From contig CAMFKC010000010.1 in NCBI GenBank assembly GCA_945956975.1, positions 1-13,334 on the forward strand: 13,334 nucleotides of DNA, written 5' to 3'. This stretch comes from an uncultured Methylocystaceae bacterium. Lineage in GTDB: Bacteria; Pseudomonadota; Alphaproteobacteria; Rhizobiales; Beijerinckiaceae. This document shows, piece by piece, positions 8,443-13,334 of this stretch (positions are counted from its first letter, which is position 1; every line of letters begins with the position of its first letter). The position numbers and the translations under genes were made by a program. The notes below the pieces were generated by a model, which did no database searches, was not told where the DNA came from, and saw only the letters and a list, made by a program, of their open reading frames with translations.

Positions 8443-8457
8443 GGCGCGCCTGACCGA

Positions 8458-9483
8458 TCAGCGGATCGGCGGCGCGTATTGCAGGCCCTTGTTTGTCCAG
8501 AGCGCGTTGAGGCCGCGCTGGATCTTCAACTTGGAGCCGGCGCCGACGTTGCGGTCGAAGACCTCGCCGTAATTGCCGACGTTCTTGATGATCCGATAGG
8601 CCCAGTCCTTGCCGAGGCCGAGGCCCGTGCCGAAGTCACCCTCCACGCCCAGCAGGCGCTTGATCTCGGGGTTCGGGTCCTTGAGCTTCTCGTCGACGTT
8701 GGCCTTGGTGACCCCGAGTTCCTCGGCGATCAGCATGGCGTAATGCGTCCATTTGATCAGGTTGAACCACTGGTCGTCGCCCTGGCGCACGACCGGGCCG
8801 AGCGGCTCCTTGGAGATGACTTCCGGCATGATCACGTGGTCTTCCGGATTGCCGAGCTTGGTGCGCTCGCCGTAGAGCTGCGACATGTCGGTGGTGAAGC
8901 TGTCGCAGCGGCCGGTGTCGTAGGCCTTCAGCGCCTCGTCGGCGGTGGCGAACACGACCGACTCGTATTTCATGTTGTGGGTGCGGAAGAAGTCCGCGAG
9001 GTTGAGTTCGGTCGTGGTGCCCTGCTGTACGCAGACCGAGGCGCCAGACAGTTCCATCGCCGAATTCACGTTGAGCTTCTTGCGGACCATGAAGCCCTGG
9101 CCGTCGTAATAGGTGACGGGTCCGAATTCGAAGCCCTGCCCGACTTCGCGCGACTGGGTCCAGGTCGTGTTGCGCGAGAGGACGTCGATCTCGCCTGATT
9201 GCAGGGCGGTGAAGCGGTCCTTGGCGCTCAGCGGCGTGAAGCGCACCTTGTTCGCGTCGTTGAAGATCGCCGAGGCCACAGCGCGGCAGAACTCGATGTC
9301 GAAGCCCTTCCACTGGCCCTTGTCGTCGGGCAGGCCGAAGCCGGCGATACCGGGGTTCGAGCCGCAGACCAGTTCGCCGCGTTTCTTCACCGCATCGATC
9401 GTCGGGCCAGCGGCGGCGACGCCTGGCAGGGCCACCGAAGCCGTGAGGGCGAGCGCGAGAAGCGGGCGGAAGGATCGGGTCAT
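8458..9483 (-). CDS. aapJ: General L-amino acid ABC transporter periplasmic binding protein AapJ
   Basis: 341 residues, the usual AapJ/BztA length. A signal peptide is visible: MTRSFRPLLALALTASVALP, then VAAA with likely cleavage after Ala25. The mature part is a family-3 solute-binding protein: IDAVKKRGELVCGSNPGIAG, GFDIEFCRAVASAIF, RFTALQSGEIDVLSRNTTWT and VCVQQGTTTELNLADFF are hallmarks of the broad-range amino-acid binders. It captures L-amino acids in the periplasm and delivers them to AapQ/AapM. First gene of aapJQM, behind the sigma70-like promoter at 9546-9574, divergent from metC. Confidence 0.95.
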   Translation of the reverse strand: MTRSFRPLLALALTASVALPGVAAAGPTIDAVKKRGELVCGSNPGIAGFGLPDDKGQWKGFDIEFCRAVASAIFNDANKVRFTPLSAKDRFTALQSGEIDVLSRNTTWTQSREVGQGFEFGPVTYYDGQGFMVRKKLNVNSAMELSGASVCVQQGTTTELNLADFFRTHNMKYESVVFATADEALKAYDTGRCDSFTTDMSQLYGERTKLGNPEDHVIMPEVISKEPLGPVVRQGDDQWFNLIKWTHYAMLIAEELGVTKANVDEKLKDPNPEIKRLLGVEGDFGTGLGLGKDWAYRIIKNVGNYGEVFDRNVGAGSKLKIQRGLNALWTNKGLQYAPPIR

Positions 9484-9545
9484 GGAGCGTCCGTCAGGTT
9501 CGAGAACTTTTCGAGGCGCCGGTCGTCAGCGGCCCAGTGGGGCCA

Positions 9546-9574
9546 ATAACAAGCGTTTCGGTCGCGCCGGTCAA
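9546..9574 (-). promoter_or_regulatory. Sigma70-type promoter for aapJQM
   Basis: On the minus strand, TTGACC (9574-9569; five of six consensus -35 bases) is followed after exactly 17 bases by TGTTAT (9551-9546; four of six -10 bases). Transcription would start near 9539, giving an aapJ leader of about 55 bases. A short GGCCC/GGGCC hairpin (9531-9544) lies at the start of that leader. Confidence 0.6.
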
Positions 9575-9583
9575 GCCGCAAGT

Positions 9584-9600
9584 CCATGCTCGACGCATGG
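9584..9600. promoter_or_regulatory. Inverted repeat upstream of metC, possible operator
   Basis: CCATGC (9584-9589) and GCATGG (9595-9600) form a perfect 6-bp dyad with a 5-base spacer in the metC-aapJ divergent region. It is about 40 bases before the metC start and just upstream of the aapJ -35 box. The shape suits a dimeric regulator, but I do not recognise the motif; it is not an evident SAM riboswitch. Chance is possible. Confidence 0.25.
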
Positions 9601-9638
9601 CTCCGGGGAGGCTACGAACGAGGCGCCGGGAGCATGAC

Positions 9639-10826
9639 ATGACCAAATCGACCAAGGATGGACGCAGCAAGATGGGCAGCCGCACACGGCTTGTGCACGC
9701 CGGCCGCGCGCCCTTCGAGAATCATGGCTTCGTCAACACCCCGATCTGGCGCGGCTCGACGGTGCTCTATCCCAACACGGAGGAGCTCTACGCGCGCCGG
9801 CAGAAATACGTCTACGGCACCAAGGGCACGCCGACGACGGATTCGCTGGAGGAGGCATGGACGGAACTCGCGGGCGCCGCCGGCACGGTTCTCGCTCCCT
9901 CCGGCCTCTCGGCCATCGCGCTCGCCATGTTCACCGTGGCGAAGGCCGGCGGGCACGTGCTGGTGACCGACAGCGCCTACCGCCCGACGCGCGTCTTCTG
10001 CGACACGATGCTGGCGAAGTTCGGCGTCGAGACCACCTATTTCGATCCGCTGATCGGCGAAGGGATCGCCGCGCTCATGCGCCCCAACACGATCGCCGTC
10101 GTCGTCGAGGCTCCGGGCTCGCAGAGTTTCGAGATGCAGGACATTCCCGCAATCGCCGCTGTCGCGCACGCGCGCGGGGCCTGCGTGATCATGGACAATA
10201 CCTGGGCGACGCCGCTGTTCTTCCCGCCGCATGCGCGCGGCGTCGATCTCGCAATCGAGGCCGGCACGAAATATCTCTCGGGACATTCGGACCTGCTGCT
10301 CGGTCTGGTTTCCGCGAACGACGAGTGGTGGCCACGCCTGCGCGAGACCTATGACACGATGGCCAATTGTGCGGGGCCGGAGGATGTATTCCTCGCGCTG
10401 CGCGGTCTGCGCACGATGGAGCTGCGTCTGCGCGAGGCGGAGCGGCAGGGGCTGGCGCTGGCAAACTGGCTGGCTGCGCGCCCGGAGGTTTCGCGTGTTC
10501 TGCACCCTGCCCGGCCTGATGACCCCGGCCACGCCATCTGGAAACGCGATTTTCTCGGCTCGTCAGGCTTGTTTTCGGTCATCCTGAAGCCGGCGTCTAA
10601 AAAAGCGGTGGCGGCGCTGCTGGACAGCCTCGAATTGTTCGGTCTCGGCTATTCGTGGGGCGGGTTCGAAAGTCTCGTGGTGCCCTTCGATTGTGCGCCT
10701 TACCGTTCCGCTACCCGGTGGGAGCCCGAAGGCCCGGCCCTCAGATTCTCGGTCGGGCTCGAGAATATCGAAGACCTGCAGGACGATCTCGAAAAAGGCT
10801 TCGCGCGGTTGCGCGCCGAGACTTAA
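9639..10826 (+). CDS. metC: Cystathionine beta-lyase (PLP-dependent)
   Basis: 395 residues, the usual size for the Cys/Met-metabolism PLP family. It cleaves L-cystathionine to homocysteine, pyruvate and ammonia in methionine synthesis, in the cytoplasm. Visible motifs: TPIWRGSTVLYP, YVYGTKGTPTTDSLEEA (phosphate- and substrate-binding tyrosine/arginine region), VLAPSGLSAIALAMF, IMDNTWATPLFF with the PLP-ring Asp186, and the Schiff-base Lys211 in EAGTKYLSGHSD. SVGLENIEDLQDDLEKGF closes the C-terminus. The YGTKGTPTT and GYSWGGFESLV segments fit the alphaproteobacterial MetC branch better than gamma-synthases. The ATG at 9639 has GGGAG 6 bases before it; an upstream extension of 34 codons lacks support. 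Confidence 0.92.
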   Translation: MTKSTKDGRSKMGSRTRLVHAGRAPFENHGFVNTPIWRGSTVLYPNTEELYARRQKYVYGTKGTPTTDSLEEAWTELAGAAGTVLAPSGLSAIALAMFTVAKAGGHVLVTDSAYRPTRVFCDTMLAKFGVETTYFDPLIGEGIAALMRPNTIAVVVEAPGSQSFEMQDIPAIAAVAHARGACVIMDNTWATPLFFPPHARGVDLAIEAGTKYLSGHSDLLLGLVSANDEWWPRLRETYDTMANCAGPEDVFLALRGLRTMELRLREAERQGLALANWLAARPEVSRVLHPARPDDPGHAIWKRDFLGSSGLFSVILKPASKKAVAALLDSLELFGLGYSWGGFESLVVPFDCAPYRSATRWEPEGPALRFSVGLENIEDLQDDLEKGFARLRAET

Positions 10827-10841
10827 ATCCAGACACAAAAA

Positions 10842-10871
10842 AAAGCGCGGCCGAGCCGCGCTTTCTGTTTT
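10842..10871. terminator. Bidirectional intrinsic terminator between metC and the DUF1328 gene
   Basis: AAAGCGCGGC (10842-10851) and GCCGCGCTTT (10855-10864) make a 10-bp stem with a CGA loop. On the plus strand it is followed by CTGTTTT, for metC. On the minus strand the stem runs into an unbroken T-run (complement of the A-run from 10837), giving a very strong terminator for the DUF1328 gene. Confidence 0.9.
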
Positions 10872-10888
10872 GACACGTTGAAGCGTGA

Positions 10889-11068
10889 TTACGCCCTGCC
10901 GCGCCGAACGAGGCCGACGATCGCCGAGACGACAAAGAGAATAATCGCCGCCCAGAAGAGCATCTTGGCGCCGCCCATTGCGGTGCCGGCGACGCCGCCA
11001 AAACCGAAAATCGCGGCAATGATCGCGACGACCAGGAAGATAACGGCATAATGCAGCAGGCTACCCAT
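10889..11068 (-). CDS. DUF1328 (YtjA-family) small membrane protein
   Basis: 59 residues made of two membrane helices: LLHYAVIFLVVAIIAAIFGF, then MLFWAAIILFVVSAIVGLV, joined by the Gly/Ala-rich GGVAGTAMGGAK and ending RRGRA. This is the complete DUF1328 pattern; the molecular function is unknown. The true start is the ATG at 11068, with AAGGA 8 bases before it; a longer frame upstream encodes nothing recognisable. It sits behind an EcfG-type promoter (11128-11153), diverges from csbD, and ends at the bidirectional terminator. This suggests an envelope role in general stress. Confidence 0.92.
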   Translation of the reverse strand: MGSLLHYAVIFLVVAIIAAIFGFGGVAGTAMGGAKMLFWAAIILFVVSAIVGLVRRGRA

Positions 11069-11127
11069 TGGCGCTTTCCTTTCTGTTGCCCCGTGTGACG
11101 AAATCGAGGCGCTGAACCTGCTGCGAT

Positions 11128-11153
11128 AACGGCGATTGTGCGGCGGAGGTTCC
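11128..11153 (-). promoter_or_regulatory. EcfG-type general stress promoter for the DUF1328 gene
   Basis: On the minus strand GGAAC (11153-11149, full GGAACC) is followed by 18 bases and GTT (11130-11128), or 17 bases and CGTT, matching the alphaproteobacterial EcfG consensus. The predicted start is near 11120, about 50 bases before the DUF1328 start codon. Confidence 0.75.
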
Positions 11154-11211
11154 AAGGCGACGGTCGCGCTTTTAGAAAAAAATTGAGAAGCGCACGACGT
11201 TCGCCGGTGCG

Positions 11212-11236
11212 GGAACCGCAAGCGCGGGCATGAGTT
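11212..11236 (+). promoter_or_regulatory. EcfG-type general stress promoter for csbD
   Basis: GGAAC (11212-11216, full GGAACC) followed by 17 bases and GTT (11234-11236), about 60 bases before the csbD start. It faces away from the DUF1328 promoter in the same intergenic region. Confidence 0.75.
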
Positions 11237-11295
11237 GATAGCCTCGAACCCGGCGTTTGCACGTTGGTTCATTCATTCACGCGAGGATACTTCTC

Positions 11296-11487
11296 ATGAG
11301 CAGCACCACCGACAAGATCAAGGGTCTGGCCAATGAAGCGATTGGCAACGCCAAGCAGGTCGCCGGCAAGGCGCTCGATCGCCCGGACATGGAGGCCGAA
11401 GGCGTGCTCCAGGAGCGCAAGGGCGAAGCCCAGCAGGCCGTCGGCAAGGGCAAGGATGCGGTCAAGAAGGTCATCGACAAGGCCTGA
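11296..11487 (+). CDS. CsbD-family stress protein
   Basis: 63 residues, hydrophilic and helical, with the CsbD pattern: TDKIKGLANEAIGNAKQVAG, GEAQQAVGKGKDAVKKVIDKA. CsbD proteins accumulate in general stress and stationary phase in many bacteria; the biochemical role is unknown. The ATG at 11296 has GAGGA 8 bases before it; 13 extra codons upstream are not needed. An EcfG-type promoter precedes it and a strong terminator follows, so it is mainly a single-gene transcript, with the receiver-domain gene just beyond. Confidence 0.93.
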   Translation: MSSTTDKIKGLANEAIGNAKQVAGKALDRPDMEAEGVLQERKGEAQQAVGKGKDAVKKVIDKA

Positions 11488-11507
11488 CCGCCCTTTTCAG
11501 GAATTGG

Positions 11508-11537
11508 CCCGGCGACGCATCTGCGTCGCCGGGTTTT
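11508..11537 (+). terminator. Intrinsic terminator after csbD
   Basis: CCCGGCGACGC (11508-11518) pairs with GCGTCGCCGGG (11523-11533) around an ATCT loop, followed by TTTT. It lies 20 bases beyond the csbD stop and 25 bases before the receiver-domain start codon. Confidence 0.9.
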
Positions 11538-11562
11538 CTGTACTCGAAGACGCGAGCCGGCC

Positions 11563-11913
11563 ATGTCTCTGCTGATATGCGAAGATGACTTTCTGATTGC
11601 GCTCGAACTCAGCGAGGAAGCGGATCGTCGATCGATCGAGGGCGTCGTCGTCGTTGCGAATTCTGATGATGCGCTCCGGGCGCTCGATGGCGGCGACTTT
11701 TCCGCCGCGATAGTCGATCTCCATCTGGCCGATGGTCGGTCAGGGCCGCAGATCGCCCGGCGTCTGGCCGACCGCAACATTCATACTGTCATCTTGTCCG
11801 GCGGCGAACTGCACTGCGACGAGTTGGCCGACGCTGCGCATATATTCATTCGCAAGCCGACGCCTGCCGACATCATCATCGATTGTGCCGAACTCGGCTT
11901 CGCTCGCGCGTAA
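11563..11913 (+). CDS. Stand-alone response regulator receiver (REC) domain protein
   Basis: 116 residues, one REC domain and no output domain. Acidic pocket Glu7-Asp8-Asp9 (LLICEDDFLIALEL), phospho-acceptor Asp52 (AAIVDLHLADG), Ser79 in VILSGG, and Lys98-Pro99 in FIRKPTP are all present, so it should be phosphorylated on Asp52. Such single-domain regulators act as phosphate relays or sinks, or bind partner proteins. It lacks the FATGUY motif known in some stress-linked single-domain regulators. Only 25 bases separate its ATG from the csbD terminator. No promoter or clear Shine-Dalgarno sequence is visible there, so expression may depend on read-through from csbD. A CHASE3 sensor gene starts about 0.9 kb downstream and could be its partner (inference). 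Confidence 0.9.
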   Translation: MSLLICEDDFLIALELSEEADRRSIEGVVVVANSDDALRALDGGDFSAAIVDLHLADGRSGPQIARRLADRNIHTVILSGGELHCDELADAAHIFIRKPTPADIIIDCAELGFARA

Positions 11914-11938
11914 TTCACCTTAGATCAAACGCAAAAAC

Positions 11939-11965
11939 GCCCGCTCTGATCGAGCGGGCATTTTT
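11939..11965. terminator. Bidirectional terminator between the REC gene and the microprotein gene
   Basis: GCCCGCTC (11939-11946) and GAGCGGGC (11952-11959) form an 8-bp stem with a 5-base loop. ATTTTT follows on the plus strand and GTTTTT on the minus strand (AAAAAC precedes the stem on the plus strand). It serves both converging units. Confidence 0.9.
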
Positions 11966-11984
11966 CGTATCGGACGATCTTCGC

Positions 11985-12062
11985 TTAGCGAAACAAAAAG
12001 TAGATCAGAAGGATTACGGGGATCGGCACGCCGATCAGCCACAACAACAATCCACGGCCCAT
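11985..12062 (-). CDS. 25-residue single-helix membrane microprotein
   Basis: A 26-codon frame begins at ATG 12062 and ends with TAA at 11985. The peptide starts MGRGLLLWLIG, continues VPIPVILLIYF and ends LFR: one hydrophobic helix with a charged residue near each end. GGGGGA lies 6 bases before the ATG, an EcfG-type promoter (12199-12223) lies upstream on the same strand, and a bidirectional terminator lies 20 bases past the stop. Promoter, ribosome site, frame and terminator together make this a real gene, although it is below usual annotation cut-offs. I recall similar tiny hydrophobic proteins with a G-x-P-I-P core in Hyphomicrobiales, but assign no function. Confidence 0.78.
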   Translation of the reverse strand: MGRGLLLWLIGVPIPVILLIYFLFR

Positions 12063-12198
12063 GACATCCCCCAAAATTGATGAGAAACGGCGCTGCCTCA
12101 CCGCGAGCAGAACGCCCGCGAAAATTCAGGTGGACGGACCAATTGCTCGCCCGTGCGGGGCAGCAGGTCGAACGAGCCTCCGATCCGTCCGAGGCCAA
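12063..12198 (-). other. Long 5' leader of the microprotein mRNA
   Basis: From the predicted EcfG start near 12190 to the microprotein ATG there are about 130 bases without a convincing gene. On the minus strand GCTCG (12177-12173) can pair with CGAGC (12149-12145), enclosing a smaller C-rich/G-rich stem. The leader is unusually long for a 25-codon gene and could carry RNA-based control, but this is weakly supported. The rest of the gene-free stretch, 12199-12369, holds the two divergent promoters and the short permease-gene leader. Confidence 0.35.
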
Positions 12199-12223
12199 AA
12201 CACCCCTGCTTTCGCTTGGTTCC
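12199..12223 (-). promoter_or_regulatory. EcfG-type general stress promoter for the microprotein gene
   Basis: On the minus strand GGAAC (12223-12219, full GGAACC) is followed by 17 bases and GTT (12201-12199). The spacing is the same as at the csbD and permease-like promoters. Confidence 0.7.
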
Positions 12224-12299
12224 GTCTCTCTCTCAAAATTATTTTGTCGGCGCCTCTCGTCCGCGGCAGATCCCCGATCACGAAAATTTTATGATGCGT

Positions 12300-12324
12300 G
12301 GAACCGGGAACCGTTTCGCGGGTT
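12300..12324 (+). promoter_or_regulatory. EcfG-type general stress promoter for the iron-permease-family gene
   Basis: GGAAC (12300-12304, full GGAACC) followed by 17 bases and GTT (12322-12324), 45 bases before the start codon at 12370. A second GGAACC (12307-12312) lies within the spacer but has no GTT at the right distance. Confidence 0.72.
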
Positions 12325-12369
12325 TCCACCTAAAGCACAGTCTTGGCAATCTGCGCTGGAGTTGTCGAA

Positions 12370-12828
12370 ATGGCTGAATGCGGGACGGTCGAGCCCTCCT
12401 ACGAAACGCGAGCGCGCACGGAGAGTCTCGAAGAGACAGAGAGCAAGGGCCGCTCATTTGGGTTTGCGCGATTTTCGGCTCAGGTGGCCGCCCTCGCCGG
12501 CCGCCCCGTGACGTTCGCGCTGGCCGTCGGCATTGTCATTCTCTGGGGTATTTCGGGCCCGATATTCAAATGGTCGGATACCTGGCAGCTGGTCATCAAC
12601 ACCGGCACCACCATCGTCACTTTCCTGATGGTTTTCCTGATCCAGAACGCGCAAAATCGTGACGCTATGGCGATCCAGTTGAAGCTGGACGAGCTGATCT
12701 GCGCAACGAAAGATGCGCGCGAGAAACTCATTGGGATCGAGGACATGGACGATGTCGTGGTCGCGCGGATGAAGTCGGAAATCGAGGCGCGCGGCACGGC
12801 CGCGCCGCAGCGCGCAGCGGCGAACTGA
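12370..12828 (+). CDS. 'Low affinity iron permease' family membrane protein
   Basis: 152 residues: a hydrophilic acidic N-terminus (1-30), the family-typical FARFSAQVAALAGRPVTF, helix 1 (about 47-65), GPIFKWSDTWQLVINT, helix 2 (about 78-92, IVTFLMVFLIQNAQNRD), and a cytoplasmic-looking charged tail with KLDELI. The family name comes from fungal Fet4-like proteins. This bacterial form has only two helices, so iron transport should not be assumed. The ATG at 12370 has GGAG 8 bases before it and is preferred to a TTG nine codons upstream. It is preceded by an EcfG-type promoter and followed after 10 bp by a CHASE3 sensor gene, so it is probably the first gene of a stress-induced operon. Confidence 0.88.
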   Translation: MAECGTVEPSYETRARTESLEETESKGRSFGFARFSAQVAALAGRPVTFALAVGIVILWGISGPIFKWSDTWQLVINTGTTIVTFLMVFLIQNAQNRDAMAIQLKLDELICATKDAREKLIGIEDMDDVVVARMKSEIEARGTAAPQRAAAN

Positions 12829-12838
12829 CGTCAGCCGG

Positions 12839-13334
12839 ATGGTCGCAACACCTCAACGTTTCGTCGGCTACAACGTACTGCTGCTCGGCTTCGGCGCCTT
12901 TGCGCTGTTCATCATCGTCGCGACATCGGTTCTCTATTCAAGCAAGACGCAGGGCTATGCCGCCGAAGCGCTGAAGGCGGCGCGGCTGGACGGGCTGCTG
13001 CTGAAGTACGAGGGCGATCTGCTCGATACGGAAACCGCCTTGCGCGGGTATCAGCTCACCCGGCAGGAGAGCTTCCTCGCGCCCTACACCGACGCGATGA
13101 AGGAGATCGGCGCCGACACCGAGGCTCTGCGCAGCAATGTCGCCTCGCATATGGAAAAGACGATTGATCCCTCCGAAATCGAGGATCTGATCCGGCTTGG
13201 CGAAGCGAAACTTTCATCCGTCCGGCGAAACCTCGAAGAAGCGCGGGCCGGCAAGCTCGACGCGGACTCAATCAGAATCGCGTCTGACCGCGGCAAGGAC
13301 ACAATGGACGCCGTCCGCGCCAAAGTGGATGCGC
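12839..13334 (+). CDS. CHASE3-domain membrane sensor protein (3' end outside window)
   Basis: The frame is open to the window edge; 165 codons are visible. A short cytoplasmic start (MVATPQRFVGYN) is followed by a membrane helix (about 13-32, LLLGFGAFALFIIVATSVLY). An extracytoplasmic helical region then carries the CHASE3 signature DTETALRGYQLTRQESFLAPY (about 74-94). The segment after it (EIEDLIRLGEAKLSSVRRNL) matches the rest of a CHASE3 helical bundle. CHASE3 proteins are usually sensor histidine kinases, but can be chemoreceptors or diguanylate cyclases; the output part is not in the window. It starts 10 bp after the permease-like gene, indicating one operon under the EcfG-type promoter. 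The ATG at 12839 has only a weak ribosome site (CAGCCGG). Confidence 0.85.
   Translation, partial: MVATPQRFVGYNVLLLGFGAFALFIIVATSVLYSSKTQGYAAEALKAARLDGLLLKYEGDLLDTETALRGYQLTRQESFLAPYTDAMKEIGADTEALRSNVASHMEKTIDPSEIEDLIRLGEAKLSSVRRNLEEARAGKLDADSIRIASDRGKDTMDAVRAKVDA

Noticed and set aside
7894..9198. 434-codon plus-strand frame opposite aapJ and aapQ
   Set aside because: It spans two minus-strand genes antisense and shows no recognisable domain.
9552..9638. SAM-II-type riboswitch before metC
   Set aside because: Considered because methionine genes in alphaproteobacteria can carry one, but the conserved core and pseudoknot bases are not recognisable here.
11920..12198. 92-codon minus-strand frame overlapping the microprotein
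   Set aside because: It runs through the terminator, has no ribosome site or family resemblance, and competes with the better-supported 25-codon gene in another frame.
12298..12329. GTGGAA...TTCCAC inverted repeat before the iron-permease-family gene
   Set aside because: It coincides with the EcfG -35 and -10 elements, which explain the bases; a separate operator is not needed.
12077..12511. 144-codon plus-strand frame crossing the promoter region into the permease-like gene
   Set aside because: It is out of frame with the clear membrane protein and has no motif or ribosome site.

Overview
The window is GC-rich (mid-60s % by eye) and densely coded. Protein families, codon use and promoter type point to an alphaproteobacterium of the Hyphomicrobiales (Rhizobiales), perhaps near the Beijerinckiaceae, Methylocystaceae or Methylobacteriaceae. 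The strongest clues are an Aap/Bzt-type amino-acid transporter, EcfG-type general-stress promoters, and small DUF1328 and CsbD proteins. There are no rRNA or tRNA genes, CRISPR arrays or insertion sequences that I can see.

Left part (1-6.0 kb). The 3' part of a divergent Aat-family aminoacyl-tRNA-protein transferase (+) converges on a minus-strand group. In transcription order that group is a UDP-galactopyranose-mutase-like FAD oxidoreductase, a GtrA-family flippase-like protein, a large polytopic membrane protein, and an RsmB/NOP-type rRNA m5C methyltransferase. The first three are overlapping or 22 bp apart and look like a surface-glycan or lipid-linked-sugar operon. rsmB follows after 67 bp.

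Middle part (6.1-10.8 kb). Minus-strand aapJ-aapQ-aapM encode the binding protein and two permeases of a general L-amino-acid ABC transporter, behind a good sigma70-type promoter. aapQ carries a clear frameshift in the middle, and the ATPase gene aapP that normally follows aapM is not there. Divergently, metC (cystathionine beta-lyase, +) ends at a strong bidirectional terminator.

Right part (10.85-13.33 kb). This is a compact stress-response island of six short genes: DUF1328 membrane protein (-), CsbD (+), a stand-alone response-regulator receiver domain (+), a 25-residue membrane microprotein (-), a two-TM 'low affinity iron permease' family protein (+), and the start of a CHASE3-domain sensor (+, cut by the window edge). 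Four EcfG-type promoters (GGAAC, 17-18 bases, GTT) lie in the two divergent intergenic regions. Each faces one of the four genes DUF1328, csbD, microprotein and permease-like gene. Three tidy hairpin terminators delimit the units. The sensor lies 10 bp behind the permease-like gene, so a stress sensor and a receiver protein may themselves be inside the EcfG regulon. This island is the most interesting part of the window.
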